64,000 nucleotides of DNA, taken from an uncultured Rhodospira sp. GTDB lineage: Bacteria > Pseudomonadota > Alphaproteobacteria > Rhodospirillales > Rhodospirillaceae. The notes under the pieces were generated by a model. That model was not told the origin of the DNA. It was given only the letters and a program-made list of their open reading frames with translations, and did not search any database. Both the position numbers and the translations under genes were made by a program. Below, piece after piece: positions 39,442 to 47,727 of the stretch (the stretch's first letter is position 1; each line of letters begins with the position of its first letter). The stretch spans positions 90,268-154,267 of the forward strand of contig NZ_CAKZOT010000112.1 of the NCBI RefSeq assembly GCF_937138205.1. Direction: 5' to 3'.

Positions 39442-41676
39442 ATGCTGATGAGCCCCATCGCCGACGCCGTTCGTGCCATCGTCGAGGCGCGGCATGGTGA
39501 TCCCTTCGCGTTCCTCGGACAACACACGGGCAGCGCCGATGGCACGGTTGCCACGGGGCGGTGCGTGCGCGCCTTCCTGCCCTGGGCCGTGTCCGTCCAG
39601 GTGATCGACCCTGAGGGATCGACGGTGCTGGCGGACGCAGAACGCCTCGACGAAACCGGCCTGTTCGGCGCCGATCTTCCGGACGCGACGGAGACCTTCG
39701 CCTACAAGCTGAGGGTCACGAGCCCGGAATTGACCTTTGACATGTGGGACCCGTACAGCTTCCCGCCGGTGCTGGGGGAACTGGACACCTACTTCATCGG
39801 CGAGGGCACGCACCTCAAGCTTTACGAAAAGATGGGCGCCCACATGGCGACCCTGGCCGGCGTGCGCGGCGCCGCCTTCACGGTGTGGGCGCCGAACGCC
39901 CAGCGGGTCAGCGTGGTCGGGGACTTCAACGGCTGGGACGGGCGCCAGCATCCCATGCGCAAACACCTCAACTGCGGCGTCTGGGAGATCTTCCTGCCCG
40001 AGGTACCGGAGGGCACGCGCTACAAGTACGAAATCCTCGGCGCCGACGGCAACCTGATGCCGCTGAAGTCCGACCCGTACGCCTTTTATTGCGAGGTGCC
40101 GCCGGCCACGGCCTCGGTCGTCTACGACCTGGGCGACTACGATTGGACCGATCAGGACTGGATGGAGCGGCGCGCGACCACCGTCGACCGTTCGGCCCCC
40201 ATGTCCATCTACGAAATCCACCTCGGCTCGTGGAAGCGGGTGGTGGACGCCGAGACCGGCGAAACGCGCCCCATGACCTACCGCGAACTGGCCGAGGAAT
40301 TGCCGGCCTATGTCAGCGAGCTGGGCTTCACGCACATCGAACTGCTGCCGGTCAACGAGCATCCGTTCGACGGCTCCTGGGGGTATCAGCCCATTGGCCT
40401 GTTCGCGCCGACCAGCCGGTTCGGCACGCCCGACGACTTCCGCTATTTCGTCGACCGCTGCCACGCCGCCGGCCTGGGCATCATCATCGACTGGGTGGCC
40501 GGCCACTTCCCGGAAGACGCGCACGGCCTGGTCTGGTTCGACGGCACGCACCTGTACGAGCACGCCGACCCCCGCCAGGGCCGGCACATGGACTGGGGCA
40601 CCCTGATCTACAACTACGGTCGCACCGAGGTGCGCAACTTCCTGCTGGCCAACGCCCTGTTCTGGCTCGACAAGTTCCACATCGACGGGCTGCGCGTCGA
40701 TGCCGTCGCCTCCATGCTTTACCTGGACTACAGCCGCGAGGGCGACGACTGGATCCCCAACAAGTACGGCGGCCGCGAGAACCTGGAGGCCATCGACTTC
40801 CTGCGCCGCATGAACGAACTGGTCTACGGCCACTTCCCCGGCGCCATCACGCTGGCCGAGGAAAGCACGGCTTGGCCGATGGTCTCACGGCCGACCTACC
40901 TGGGCGGGCTGGGCTTCGGCTACAAGTGGAACATGGGGTGGATGAACGACACCCTGCGCTACATCGGCGAGGACCCGATCCATCGCTGTTATCACCACAA
41001 CGACCTGACGTTCAGCCTGATCTACGCCTTCAACGAGAACTTCGTCCTGCCGCTGTCCCACGACGAGGTGGTGCACGGCAAGCGCTCGATCCTGGGCCGG
41101 ATGCCCGGCGATTGCTGGCAGCAGTTCGCCAACATGCGCGCCTATCTGGCGTATATGTGGACCCACCCAGGCAAGAAGCTGTTGTTCATGGGCACCGAGT
41201 TCGCCCAGGGCCGGGAGTGGAACTATCAGACCAGTCTCGACTGGCACCTGATGGACATCGACTGGCACGCGCGGATGCATACCCTGGTGACCGAACTGAA
41301 CCGGCTGTACCGGGACCTGCCGGCGCTGCACGTGCACGACTGCGAGAGTGACGGGTTCGCCTGGATCGACTGCACGGACTACCAGAACAGCATCATCGCC
41401 TACGTGCGGCGCGAAAGCACCGCGGCCGACGCCCCGTTCGTGTTGGTGGTCTGCAACCTGACCCCGATCGTGCGGGAAGACTATCGCATCGGCGCCCCGC
41501 GCGCCGGTTGGTATTCCGAGATCCTGAACACCGACAGCGAGGCCTTCGGCGGCTCCGGCGTTGGCAACGACCGCGTGGTGACGCTGCCGCAGGAAAGCCA
41601 CGGTCACCCGCAGAGCCTGCTGCTGACGCTGCCGCCGCTGGCGACGATCGTGCTGCGTCCCGACGACGCGGCATAG
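39442..41676 (+). CDS. glgB: 1,4-alpha-glucan branching enzyme GlgB
   Basis: Makes alpha-1,6 branches in glycogen. The 744 residues comprise an N-terminal extension domain, a CBM48 domain (around 130-230, [20 protein letters not shown] in part) and a GH13 barrel. Catalytic residues are Asp in [12 protein letters not shown], Glu in [10 protein letters not shown] and the transition-state Asp in [11 protein letters not shown]-terminal beta domain closes the protein. The frame is open far upstream; the ATG at 39442 ([10 protein letters not shown]) gives the family length. glgX follows 9 bases later, so the two form an operon. Confidence 0.96.
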   Translation: MLMSPIADAVRAIVEARHGDPFAFLGQHTGSADGTVATGRCVRAFLPWAVSVQVIDPEGSTVLADAERLDETGLFGADLPDATETFAYKLRVTSPELTFDMWDPYSFPPVLGELDTYFIGEGTHLKLYEKMGAHMATLAGVRGAAFTVWAPNAQRVSVVGDFNGWDGRQHPMRKHLNCGVWEIFLPEVPEGTRYKYEILGADGNLMPLKSDPYAFYCEVPPATASVVYDLGDYDWTDQDWMERRATTVDRSAPMSIYEIHLGSWKRVVDAETGETRPMTYRELAEELPAYVSELGFTHIELLPVNEHPFDGSWGYQPIGLFAPTSRFGTPDDFRYFVDRCHAAGLGIIIDWVAGHFPEDAHGLVWFDGTHLYEHADPRQGRHMDWGTLIYNYGRTEVRNFLLANALFWLDKFHIDGLRVDAVASMLYLDYSREGDDWIPNKYGGRENLEAIDFLRRMNELVYGHFPGAITLAEESTAWPMVSRPTYLGGLGFGYKWNMGWMNDTLRYIGEDPIHRCYHHNDLTFSLIYAFNENFVLPLSHDEVVHGKRSILGRMPGDCWQQFANMRAYLAYMWTHPGKKLLFMGTEFAQGREWNYQTSLDWHLMDIDWHARMHTLVTELNRLYRDLPALHVHDCESDGFAWIDCTDYQNSIIAYVRRESTAADAPFVLVVCNLTPIVREDYRIGAPRAGWYSEILNTDSEAFGGSGVGNDRVVTLPQESHGHPQSLLLTLPPLATIVLRPDDAA

Positions 41677-41685
41677 GAGAGCCGG

Positions 41686-43587
41686 ATGGCGCGCCGGACG
41701 AAGGTCGAAGCGGGGCGGCCCGATCCGCTGGGTGTGACCGTTTTGAGAGGCGGGCTCAATGTCGCCGTTCCGGCGCCCGACGCGACCGCCGTCGAGGTGT
41801 GCCTGTTCGATGGACCGGATGGGCCGGAAACGGCCCGGGTTTCCCTGCCCGCCCGCGACCCGCGCGGCATCTGGCATGGCCTGTTGCGCGGCCTGAAGGA
41901 GGGGCAGGTGTACGGGCTGCGCGTGCATGGCCCCTACGACCCTGCCCACGGCCACCGCCACAATCCGCACAAGCTGTTGGTGGACCCCTGGGCGCGGGAG
42001 ATCGTCGGGCGGGTGAGCCCGGACGACGCCACGTTCGGTTTCACGCGCGGCGGGCCGGACGCCGACCTGACCTTCGATGACCGCGACAGCGCGCCGTTCA
42101 TGCCCCGGGCGGTGGCCCGCAAGCCGGCCAAGCCGCCGCCGCCGGGACCCCGCACCCCCTGGGCCGACACCATCCTGTACGAGGCGCACGTCAAGGGCCT
42201 GACCATGCGCCACCCGGAGGTCCCCGAGGCGGATCGCGGCACGTTCCGGGGTGTGGCGCATCCGGCCATCATCGGCCACTTGACGGATTTGGGCATCACG
42301 GCGCTGGAACTGCTGCCCGTGTTCGCGTTCTCGGACGAGCGCCATCTGCCGCCGCTGGGCCTGTCCAACTCCTGGGGCTACAACCCATATGCCTTCCTGG
42401 CCCCCGACCCGCGCTACGGCACGCCGGACGACTTCCGCGCCATGGTCGCCGCCCTGCATGACGCCGGGATCGAGGTGATCCTGGACGTGGTCTACAACCA
42501 CTCGGCTGAAAGCGACGAGTTGGGCCAGACGCTGAGCCTGCGCGGGCTGGGCAACCGGACCTTCTACCGCACCCGCGACGGCGGCCGGCGCTATGTCAAC
42601 GATGGTGGCTGCGGCAACACCCTGCGCCTGGAGGACCCGTTGTGCCTGCGGCTGGTGATGGACAGCCTGCGCCATTGGGTGACGGACATGGGCGTGGACG
42701 GCTTCCGCTTTGACCTAGCCGCGACGCTGGCCCGCCATCATGGGCCGTTTGATCCGACCGGGCCGTTCCTGGCGGCCATCGCCCAGGATCCGGTGCTGTC
42801 CGAGGTCAAGCTGATCGCCGAGCCGTGGGACCTTGGCGAGGGCGGGCACAACAGCGGCCGATTCCCGGCGCCGTGGGCGGAGTGGAACGACAGCTTCCGC
42901 GACGCCGTGCGGTCGTTCTTCGCCGGCACCGGCGACCCCGGCGGCCTGGCCAGCGCCCTGGCCGGCACCAGCCACCTGTTCGAGCCGTCCGGCCGTCCGC
43001 CCCAGGCCAGCGTCAACTTCATCACCGCCCACGACGGGTTTACCCTGCGCGATCTCGTCACCTACAACGAGAAGCACAACGAGGCCAACGGCGAGCACAA
43101 CCGCGACGGCACGACCCAAAACCTGTCCTGGAACGGCGGCGTCGAGGGCGAAACCGACGACCCCGCCATCGTCGCCAACCGTGACGAACGGCGGCACGGG
43201 CTGATGACCGCGCTGCTGACGGCGCTGGGTGTGCCGATGATCCTGGCCGGTGACGAGATCGGCCACACCCAGCGCGGCAACAATAATGCCTACAGCCAGG
43301 ACAATGAGCTGACCTGGCTGGACTGGGAGAACGCCGATTGGGCGTTCCGCGATTTCGTGCGCGACATGATCGCTTGGCGCAAGGCCACCCCGGCGGTGCG
43401 GCGCACCGCGTTCTTCACCGGCGCCGTCGATCCGGACACAGGCGAGCGCGACGTGACATGGCTGGACGGCGTCGGCGTGCCGCGCCAGACCAGCGACGAC
43501 TGGGCGCGCGACCGCGAATCCCTGGGAGTCCTGTGGGGCGAGGCCGACACGCCCGGGCCGCTGATGTTCCTGGCGCCGAGGCGATGA
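41686..43587 (+). CDS. glgX: Glycogen debranching enzyme GlgX, C-terminally short
   Basis: GH13 debranching enzyme that removes alpha-1,6 stubs left by glycogen phosphorylase. The 633 residues comprise CBM48 at the N-terminus and a barrel with all three catalytic acids: Asp in GVDGFRFDLAATL, Glu in KLIAEPWDLG and Asp in ITAHDGFTL. Family members usually run to about 690-720 residues with a C-terminal beta domain. Here the protein stops at LMFLAPRR, apparently inside the first strands of that domain. AGGAGAGCC precedes the ATG. It is probably still catalytic but could be less stable or a decayed copy. Confidence 0.9.
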   Translation: MARRTKVEAGRPDPLGVTVLRGGLNVAVPAPDATAVEVCLFDGPDGPETARVSLPARDPRGIWHGLLRGLKEGQVYGLRVHGPYDPAHGHRHNPHKLLVDPWAREIVGRVSPDDATFGFTRGGPDADLTFDDRDSAPFMPRAVARKPAKPPPPGPRTPWADTILYEAHVKGLTMRHPEVPEADRGTFRGVAHPAIIGHLTDLGITALELLPVFAFSDERHLPPLGLSNSWGYNPYAFLAPDPRYGTPDDFRAMVAALHDAGIEVILDVVYNHSAESDELGQTLSLRGLGNRTFYRTRDGGRRYVNDGGCGNTLRLEDPLCLRLVMDSLRHWVTDMGVDGFRFDLAATLARHHGPFDPTGPFLAAIAQDPVLSEVKLIAEPWDLGEGGHNSGRFPAPWAEWNDSFRDAVRSFFAGTGDPGGLASALAGTSHLFEPSGRPPQASVNFITAHDGFTLRDLVTYNEKHNEANGEHNRDGTTQNLSWNGGVEGETDDPAIVANRDERRHGLMTALLTALGVPMILAGDEIGHTQRGNNNAYSQDNELTWLDWENADWAFRDFVRDMIAWRKATPAVRRTAFFTGAVDPDTGERDVTWLDGVGVPRQTSDDWARDRESLGVLWGEADTPGPLMFLAPRR

Positions 43588-43601
43588 TCGTTTCTTGTAG
43601 A

Positions 43602-43629
43602 GTGCGCTCGCATCGAAGGTGCAGCGCAC
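43602..43629. repeat. Short inverted repeat after glgX
   Basis: GTGCGCT (43602-43608) and AGCGCAC (43623-43629) form a perfect 7-bp dyad with a 14-base centre, 14 bases after the glgX stop. It sits just left of a much longer stem-loop (43646-43683) whose outer arms (GGTGCGTT) share the GTGCG core. There is no T tract. Confidence 0.4.
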
Positions 43630-43645
43630 CATCGAATTGTCAGCC

Positions 43646-43683
43646 GGTGCGTTGCCCGCCTCTGCGAGGCGGTCGAACGCACC
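43646..43683. terminator. Long two-part stem-loop between convergent genes
   Basis: Outer arms GGTGCGTT (43646-43653) and AACGCACC (43676-43683) enclose inner arms CCGCCTC (43656-43662) and GAGGCGG (43666-43672) around a 3-base loop. The 15 pairs make a strong structure between glgX (+) and the glycosyltransferase (-), so it probably stops transcription from both sides. T tracts are poor on both strands. Confidence 0.5.
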
Positions 43684-43693
43684 CTACCCTGTC

Positions 43694-44806
43694 CTACCCT
43701 TTCAGGCCAAAAAACATCCCCGCCACGATGGCCGCCCCCTCCTCCGTCCCCGTGGGCCGGGCCGGTGGGCCGGGTGGCGGCTGGCGCAGCAGCGCCTCCA
43801 GATCGTCGACAATGTCGCCCGCGCGCAGCCGCGCCGCATCGACGGCGCGCAACGGGGCGTACCCTTCCAGCCACGCGCGCAGGTGCGGTTCCTCGGGCCA
43901 GTCGTCGCCGCGCGGCAGGTAGAGCGTGGGCACGCCCGCGAATCCGCACTCCGTCGTCATGCCGTAGCCCAGCTTGGTGACCACGGCGTCCACCGACGCG
44001 AGGATATCGGAAAACGGCAACGCCGGCACCCGGTCCATGTCGATCGCGTCGGGATGATCCGCCGCCACGCCCCCGCGCGTGAGCCAGTGCCAGCCGGTGC
44101 CACGCGGCCACGCCGCAAGGTCCAGCCCCGAATTCACGCCGCCGAAGGTGACCAGGGCCAACCGCGCGCCCTCGTCCAGACCGAGCGCGCGGCACACCTC
44201 CTCCCGCCGCGCCCGCCCGGGCACGCCCACCGGACCGATGCCGATCCGATTCGGCAGATCGTCCATGGGCATGGCCGCGTCCGGCACCAGGACGGCCCGA
44301 GCACTCCCGTACGCCGCCTCCATGGCCGCCAGGATCCCCGGCGCCTCCGGTCGGTCGGCGAAGTAGTGCCGGTAGATGTGCAACCACGTCAGCGGCGCCA
44401 GCACGACGGACGGAACCCCAAGCCGCGCCGCCGCCGCCAGGGCGATGTATCCGGCATTTGACAGCACCAGATCGGGCGCGTGCGCGGCCATCCGCGCCGC
44501 CGCGCGCGCCACCACCGCGTCCCAGTCGTCATGCAGGGCGCGATACCGCGCGGCGCTGGCCTCGACATCGATGCGCGTCGAGTCGATCATCGACAAGCCG
44601 AAATCCTCGGTCTCGGCCACCACGGTCAACGGCCCCGGCACCCGCGCGCGGACGATGGGTTCCGGCAGGGTCGTTTCCAGCACCACGGACACATCCGGGC
44701 GCCGCGCCGTCAAGGCGCCCAGCACGGCCCCGGTCATGGCCAGATGGCCGTAGCCGTGCGGCGTCACGGCGGCGTAAAGGACGGGCGACGAGGCTTTGTG
44801 ATCCAC
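43694..44806 (-). CDS. GT-B fold glycosyltransferase (MurG/UGT-like)
   Basis: A 370-residue soluble or peripheral glycosyltransferase. The N-terminal half has the acceptor-side pattern AAVTPHGYGHLAMT and the C-terminal half the donor-side pattern VTFGGVNSG, DAVVTKLGYGMTTECGFAGVP and LPRGDDWPEEPHL. The substrate is unknown. Start is GTG at 44806, 14 bases after the SprA-like gene stop. It is likely co-transcribed with that gene. It is not a MurG, as it lacks the MurG-specific loops and lies outside a dcw cluster. Confidence 0.78.
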   Translation of the reverse strand: MDHKASSPVLYAAVTPHGYGHLAMTGAVLGALTARRPDVSVVLETTLPEPIVRARVPGPLTVVAETEDFGLSMIDSTRIDVEASAARYRALHDDWDAVVARAAARMAAHAPDLVLSNAGYIALAAAARLGVPSVVLAPLTWLHIYRHYFADRPEAPGILAAMEAAYGSARAVLVPDAAMPMDDLPNRIGIGPVGVPGRARREEVCRALGLDEGARLALVTFGGVNSGLDLAAWPRGTGWHWLTRGGVAADHPDAIDMDRVPALPFSDILASVDAVVTKLGYGMTTECGFAGVPTLYLPRGDDWPEEPHLRAWLEGYAPLRAVDAARLRAGDIVDDLEALLRQPPPGPPARPTGTEEGAAIVAGMFFGLKG

Positions 44807-44820
44807 CCGACTGACCGGCC

Positions 44821-45522
44821 TCAGGCGAGGATGCCGAATCGCTGCGTCAGGCCATTGGCCGCGCTGTACGCGGCGGCGGCGAGGGCAAAGGGATTGGTGT
44901 CCTCCGGTACGGTGGCCCCGCCGCCCTCAACGGGCGCCCCCTGCGGCCCCTGCTCGGCCAGGCCGGCCGTCTCCAGGCCGGACTGGACCCGAGCCTCTAC
45001 GGCATACAGCCCGCCGTCCGGCCCGATCTCATAGCGCATGACCACCGTCTCGCCCACGCCGGCCCGGCCCGCCTGCTGGCGGGCGCTACTGTCGAGAGCC
45101 TGCAACCGGCGGACCTCCGCCGATTCCTCTGGCGTCAGATCATCCGATTCGGTCGGCTGCCCGCCCCCGCCCGTGCTGGGTCCCTCCGCCGGGCCGGCGA
45201 CCGCCCCAACACCATCTGTCTCGGCCTCGGACGCCAAGCCGACAAAACTCGTGATCGTCGTGTCACCACCAAGAAGGGTTTCGTCGAGGTCACCAAGGAC
45301 CCCGAGCACGCCGGTCGACAACGACGGCGCCTGGCCAATGAACACCACGCCGGACGGATTCGGCCCCGCCGCGGCCCGGGCCGCCGGCCGGTTGGCGCCT
45401 TCGTTTGCTGTGGGTGTTGCCCTCTCGCGCGCCACGCGCGCGGACGCCCCCTCCACCGCCTGCACGCCGGTCTGGAGGAGTTCCTGGTGTCTTGCGAAGG
45501 CTATCGGAACGGGCTCGAACAT
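44821..45522 (-). CDS. SprA-like protein lacking the HExxH protease motif
   Basis: A 233-residue protein with low-complexity Gly/Ala/Glu-rich flanks. The core (LTPEESAEVRRLQALDSS, then RYEIGPDGGLYAVEARV) and the end (NPFALAAAAYSAAN) match the SprA-related putative metalloprotease family. In the family, RAHExAH supplies the zinc ligands before the GPDG-YAV segment; here the region reads ARQQAGRAGVGE, so no HExxH remains. It is probably a non-catalytic relative. There is no signal peptide. A nested palindrome lies 24-57 bases upstream, and a GT-B glycosyltransferase follows 14 bases downstream. Confidence 0.7.
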   Translation of the reverse strand: MFEPVPIAFARHQELLQTGVQAVEGASARVARERATPTANEGANRPAARAAAGPNPSGVVFIGQAPSLSTGVLGVLGDLDETLLGGDTTITSFVGLASEAETDGVGAVAGPAEGPSTGGGGQPTESDDLTPEESAEVRRLQALDSSARQQAGRAGVGETVVMRYEIGPDGGLYAVEARVQSGLETAGLAEQGPQGAPVEGGGATVPEDTNPFALAAAAYSAANGLTQRFGILA

Positions 45523-45545
45523 GGCTGGGATCGACCGTGTTTATG

Positions 45546-45579
45546 CCAACAACCACGCAAACATATGTTTAATTGTTGG
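45546..45579 (-). promoter_or_regulatory. Nested palindromes in the SprA-like gene promoter region
   Basis: CCAACAA (45546-45552) and TTGTTGG (45573-45579) enclose a perfect 12-bp palindrome AAACATATGTTT (45559-45570). The stretch is A/T-rich in GC-rich surroundings. On the minus strand TTGATT lies just upstream and CATATG 16 bases further could serve as -35/-10. TTTA-N7-TTAA also resembles a CtrA site with one mismatch. It looks like an operator or promoter; which protein binds is unknown. Confidence 0.4.
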
Positions 45580-45629
45580 TAAAAATCAAGACGGCGGATC
45601 CCGGTTCTCGATGCCGTCATCGCGCCGCC

Positions 45630-46601
45630 TCAGCCCCACAACCCTACCGGCGGCGGACCCATGTGGCCGTGGTCGTAGGCAATGCCGGGCTCGCGGTCGC
45701 GGCTCAGCAGCACCGGCCCGTCCAGGTCCACCACATCGGCCGTGGCCGCGACCACGGCGGCTGGCGCCATGGCCAGAGACGTGCCCACCATGCACCCGAC
45801 CATCAGGCCCAGACCGCGCGCTCGCGCCGCCGCCGCCATGTCCAGCGCCTCGGTCAGCCCCCCCGCCTTGTCGAGCTTGACGTTGACCGCGCCATACAAT
45901 TCGGCCAGCCGGGCCACATCAGGGGTCACGTGCGCGCTCTCGTCGGCGCACAGAGTGACGGGCGTCTCCAAACCTGCCAGAGCGCCGTCCAGCTCAGCCG
46001 GCAGCGGCTGTTCCAGCAGGCGGACCCGCAACGACTCCAGGTCGGGCAGGATGGCGCGGAGTTGATCGAGGGACCACGCCTCGTTGGCATCGACGATCAA
46101 GTCCGCCTCCGGCGCGCCGGACCGCACGGCGGCGATGCGTGACAGCGGATCGTCGTCCCCGACCTTGATCTTCAGAAGTGGACGGTCGGCCAGCGCACGG
46201 GCCTTTTCGGCCATCACGTCCGGCGCGGCGATGGAAATCGTCTCCGCCGTGACCATGCGGGCCGGCGGCGCGGGCACGCCGGCGATCTCCCAGGCGCGCC
46301 GGCCGGACCGCTTCGCTTCCAGGTCCCACAGAGCGGCGTCCAGTGCGTTGCGGGCCGCGCCAGCCGGCATCTGCGCGCGTAACGCCTGCCGGTCCAGCCC
46401 CGGTGTCCAGTCCCGGATGGCCTGGACCACCGACTCGGGCGTTTCCCCGTACCGGGCGTAGGGCACGCCTTCGCCGCGTCCGGACAGGCCAGCGTCGGTG
46501 ATGGTGGCCACCACCACCACCGCCTCCGTCCGCGTGCCGCGCGAGATGGTGAAGCCGCCGGCGATGGGCCAGCGTTCGACATCAACCCGGACCTCAGCCA
46601 T
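45630..46601 (-). CDS. dgcA: N-acetyl-D-glutamate racemase (enolase superfamily)
   Basis: Enolase-superfamily racemase/epimerase of 323 residues. The KXK acid-base motif is in LLKIKVGD, metal ligands are D in IVDANEAWS, E in LEQPL and D in LCADES, and the second lysine is in NVKLDKAGG. Alone it would be called a dipeptide (L-Ala-D/L-Glu) epimerase. Because it overlaps dgcN by 8 bases, DgcA of the D-glutamate catabolic route (N-acetyl-D-Glu to N-acetyl-L-Glu) is the better call. The ATG at 46601 was chosen over one ten codons upstream. Confidence 0.82.
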   Translation of the reverse strand: MAEVRVDVERWPIAGGFTISRGTRTEAVVVVATITDAGLSGRGEGVPYARYGETPESVVQAIRDWTPGLDRQALRAQMPAGAARNALDAALWDLEAKRSGRRAWEIAGVPAPPARMVTAETISIAAPDVMAEKARALADRPLLKIKVGDDDPLSRIAAVRSGAPEADLIVDANEAWSLDQLRAILPDLESLRVRLLEQPLPAELDGALAGLETPVTLCADESAHVTPDVARLAELYGAVNVKLDKAGGLTEALDMAAAARARGLGLMVGCMVGTSLAMAPAAVVAATADVVDLDGPVLLSRDREPGIAYDHGHMGPPPVGLWG

Positions 46602-47601
46602 CGGCCAGCAACCGGTCCACCAGCGGCTCAACCCCGCCGCGTACCGGATCGACCACCGGCATCCCCAGGCGCTCGCCAGCGTCGTGCATGACCCGCCGGG
46701 CCGCGTCGTCGTCCAGCGCCGAGGTGTTGAAGCAGGCGCCGATGAACCGCGCGTCAGGACTCACCAACCGCGCGCACCTGAGGTTCAGATCCACGCAGTC
46801 CTCCAGGTCGGGCAACGGGAACCCGGGAAGGCCGCGCATGTGCGCCCGGCCCGGCTCGTGGCACAGCACCAGATACTGGGGCTGCGCGCCGTGCAGAAGG
46901 CCCAGCGAAACCCCCGCGTAAGACGCATGAAACAGGCTGCCCTGCCCCTCGACCAGGTCGTAGTGATCATGGTCGTTGCCGGGGCACAGAACCTCGGTCG
47001 CGCCGGAAATGAAATCGGCCACCACGGCATCCACGCTCACGCCGCCGCCAGCGATGAGAATGCCGGTCTGGCCGGTGGCGCGGAAGTCGACCTTCAGCCC
47101 GCGCGCCTTCATGGTCCGTTCCATGGCCAGCATGGCGTACATCTTGCCGACGGAGCAGTCGGTGCCGACTGCCAGCACGCGCTTGCCGGGGCGGGGAACG
47201 CCATGGGCCACGGGGAAGGCCTCGGTCGGGTGCCGCACGTCATGCAGGGCACGGCCGTAATCCTGCGCCAGTTCAACAAGCTCCGGGATATCGTTCAGAC
47301 GCTGGTGGAGACCAGCCGCGATGTCCAGGCCGTTCTCCAGCGCCTCGCGGAACACCGAACGCCACGTCTCGCCGATGACGCCACCCCGGTTGGCCACGCC
47401 CACCACCAGGGTCGCCGCGCCGTGCGCCGCCGCCTCCTCGACCGTCATGTCGGGCAGGCCCAGGGTCGTCTCGCAGCCCGGCAGGCGAAGCTGGCCGACG
47501 CAGATGTCCGGCCGCCAGTGATGAATGCCGCGCGCCGTCTTGGCGGCCAGATGATCCGGGGCGTCGCCCAGGAACAGGAGATAGGGTTGGCTCAGGTGCA
47601 T
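46594..47601 (-). CDS. dgcN: D-glutamate N-acetyltransferase (DUF1611)
   Basis: A 335-residue DUF1611 protein: an N-terminal Rossmann-like domain (about 1-125) and a C-terminal P-loop-like domain beginning GTDCSVGKMYAMLAMER. Other family marks are FRATGQTGILIAGGGVSVDAVV in part, VEGQGSLFHASYAGVSLGLL in part and CFNTSALDD. The DUF1611/enolase-superfamily pair is known as DgcN-DgcA, which acetylates D-glutamate and then racemises it to N-acetyl-L-glutamate. The 8-base overlap with dgcA supports a joint role. The frame is open far upstream, but MHLSQPYLLFLG is the family start. Confidence 0.85.
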   Translation of the reverse strand: MHLSQPYLLFLGDAPDHLAAKTARGIHHWRPDICVGQLRLPGCETTLGLPDMTVEEAAAHGAATLVVGVANRGGVIGETWRSVFREALENGLDIAAGLHQRLNDIPELVELAQDYGRALHDVRHPTEAFPVAHGVPRPGKRVLAVGTDCSVGKMYAMLAMERTMKARGLKVDFRATGQTGILIAGGGVSVDAVVADFISGATEVLCPGNDHDHYDLVEGQGSLFHASYAGVSLGLLHGAQPQYLVLCHEPGRAHMRGLPGFPLPDLEDCVDLNLRCARLVSPDARFIGACFNTSALDDDAARRVMHDAGERLGMPVVDPVRGGVEPLVDRLLADG

Positions 47602-47727
47602 GGAAACGGACCCCGCGCATGATCGGGACAGAGATGCCCCGGAACGTATGCGCCCTTTTGCTCCGGCGAAAGGGGCTGTGTATAACGCTGGGCTCCGCCC
47701 CTGTGATCCCCGCCCGAGAGACCCATC

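Noticed and set aside
39019..40833. A 604-codon minus-strand frame over the DUF2934 gene and glgB
   Set aside because: Antisense composition only; glgB motifs on the plus strand are unambiguous.
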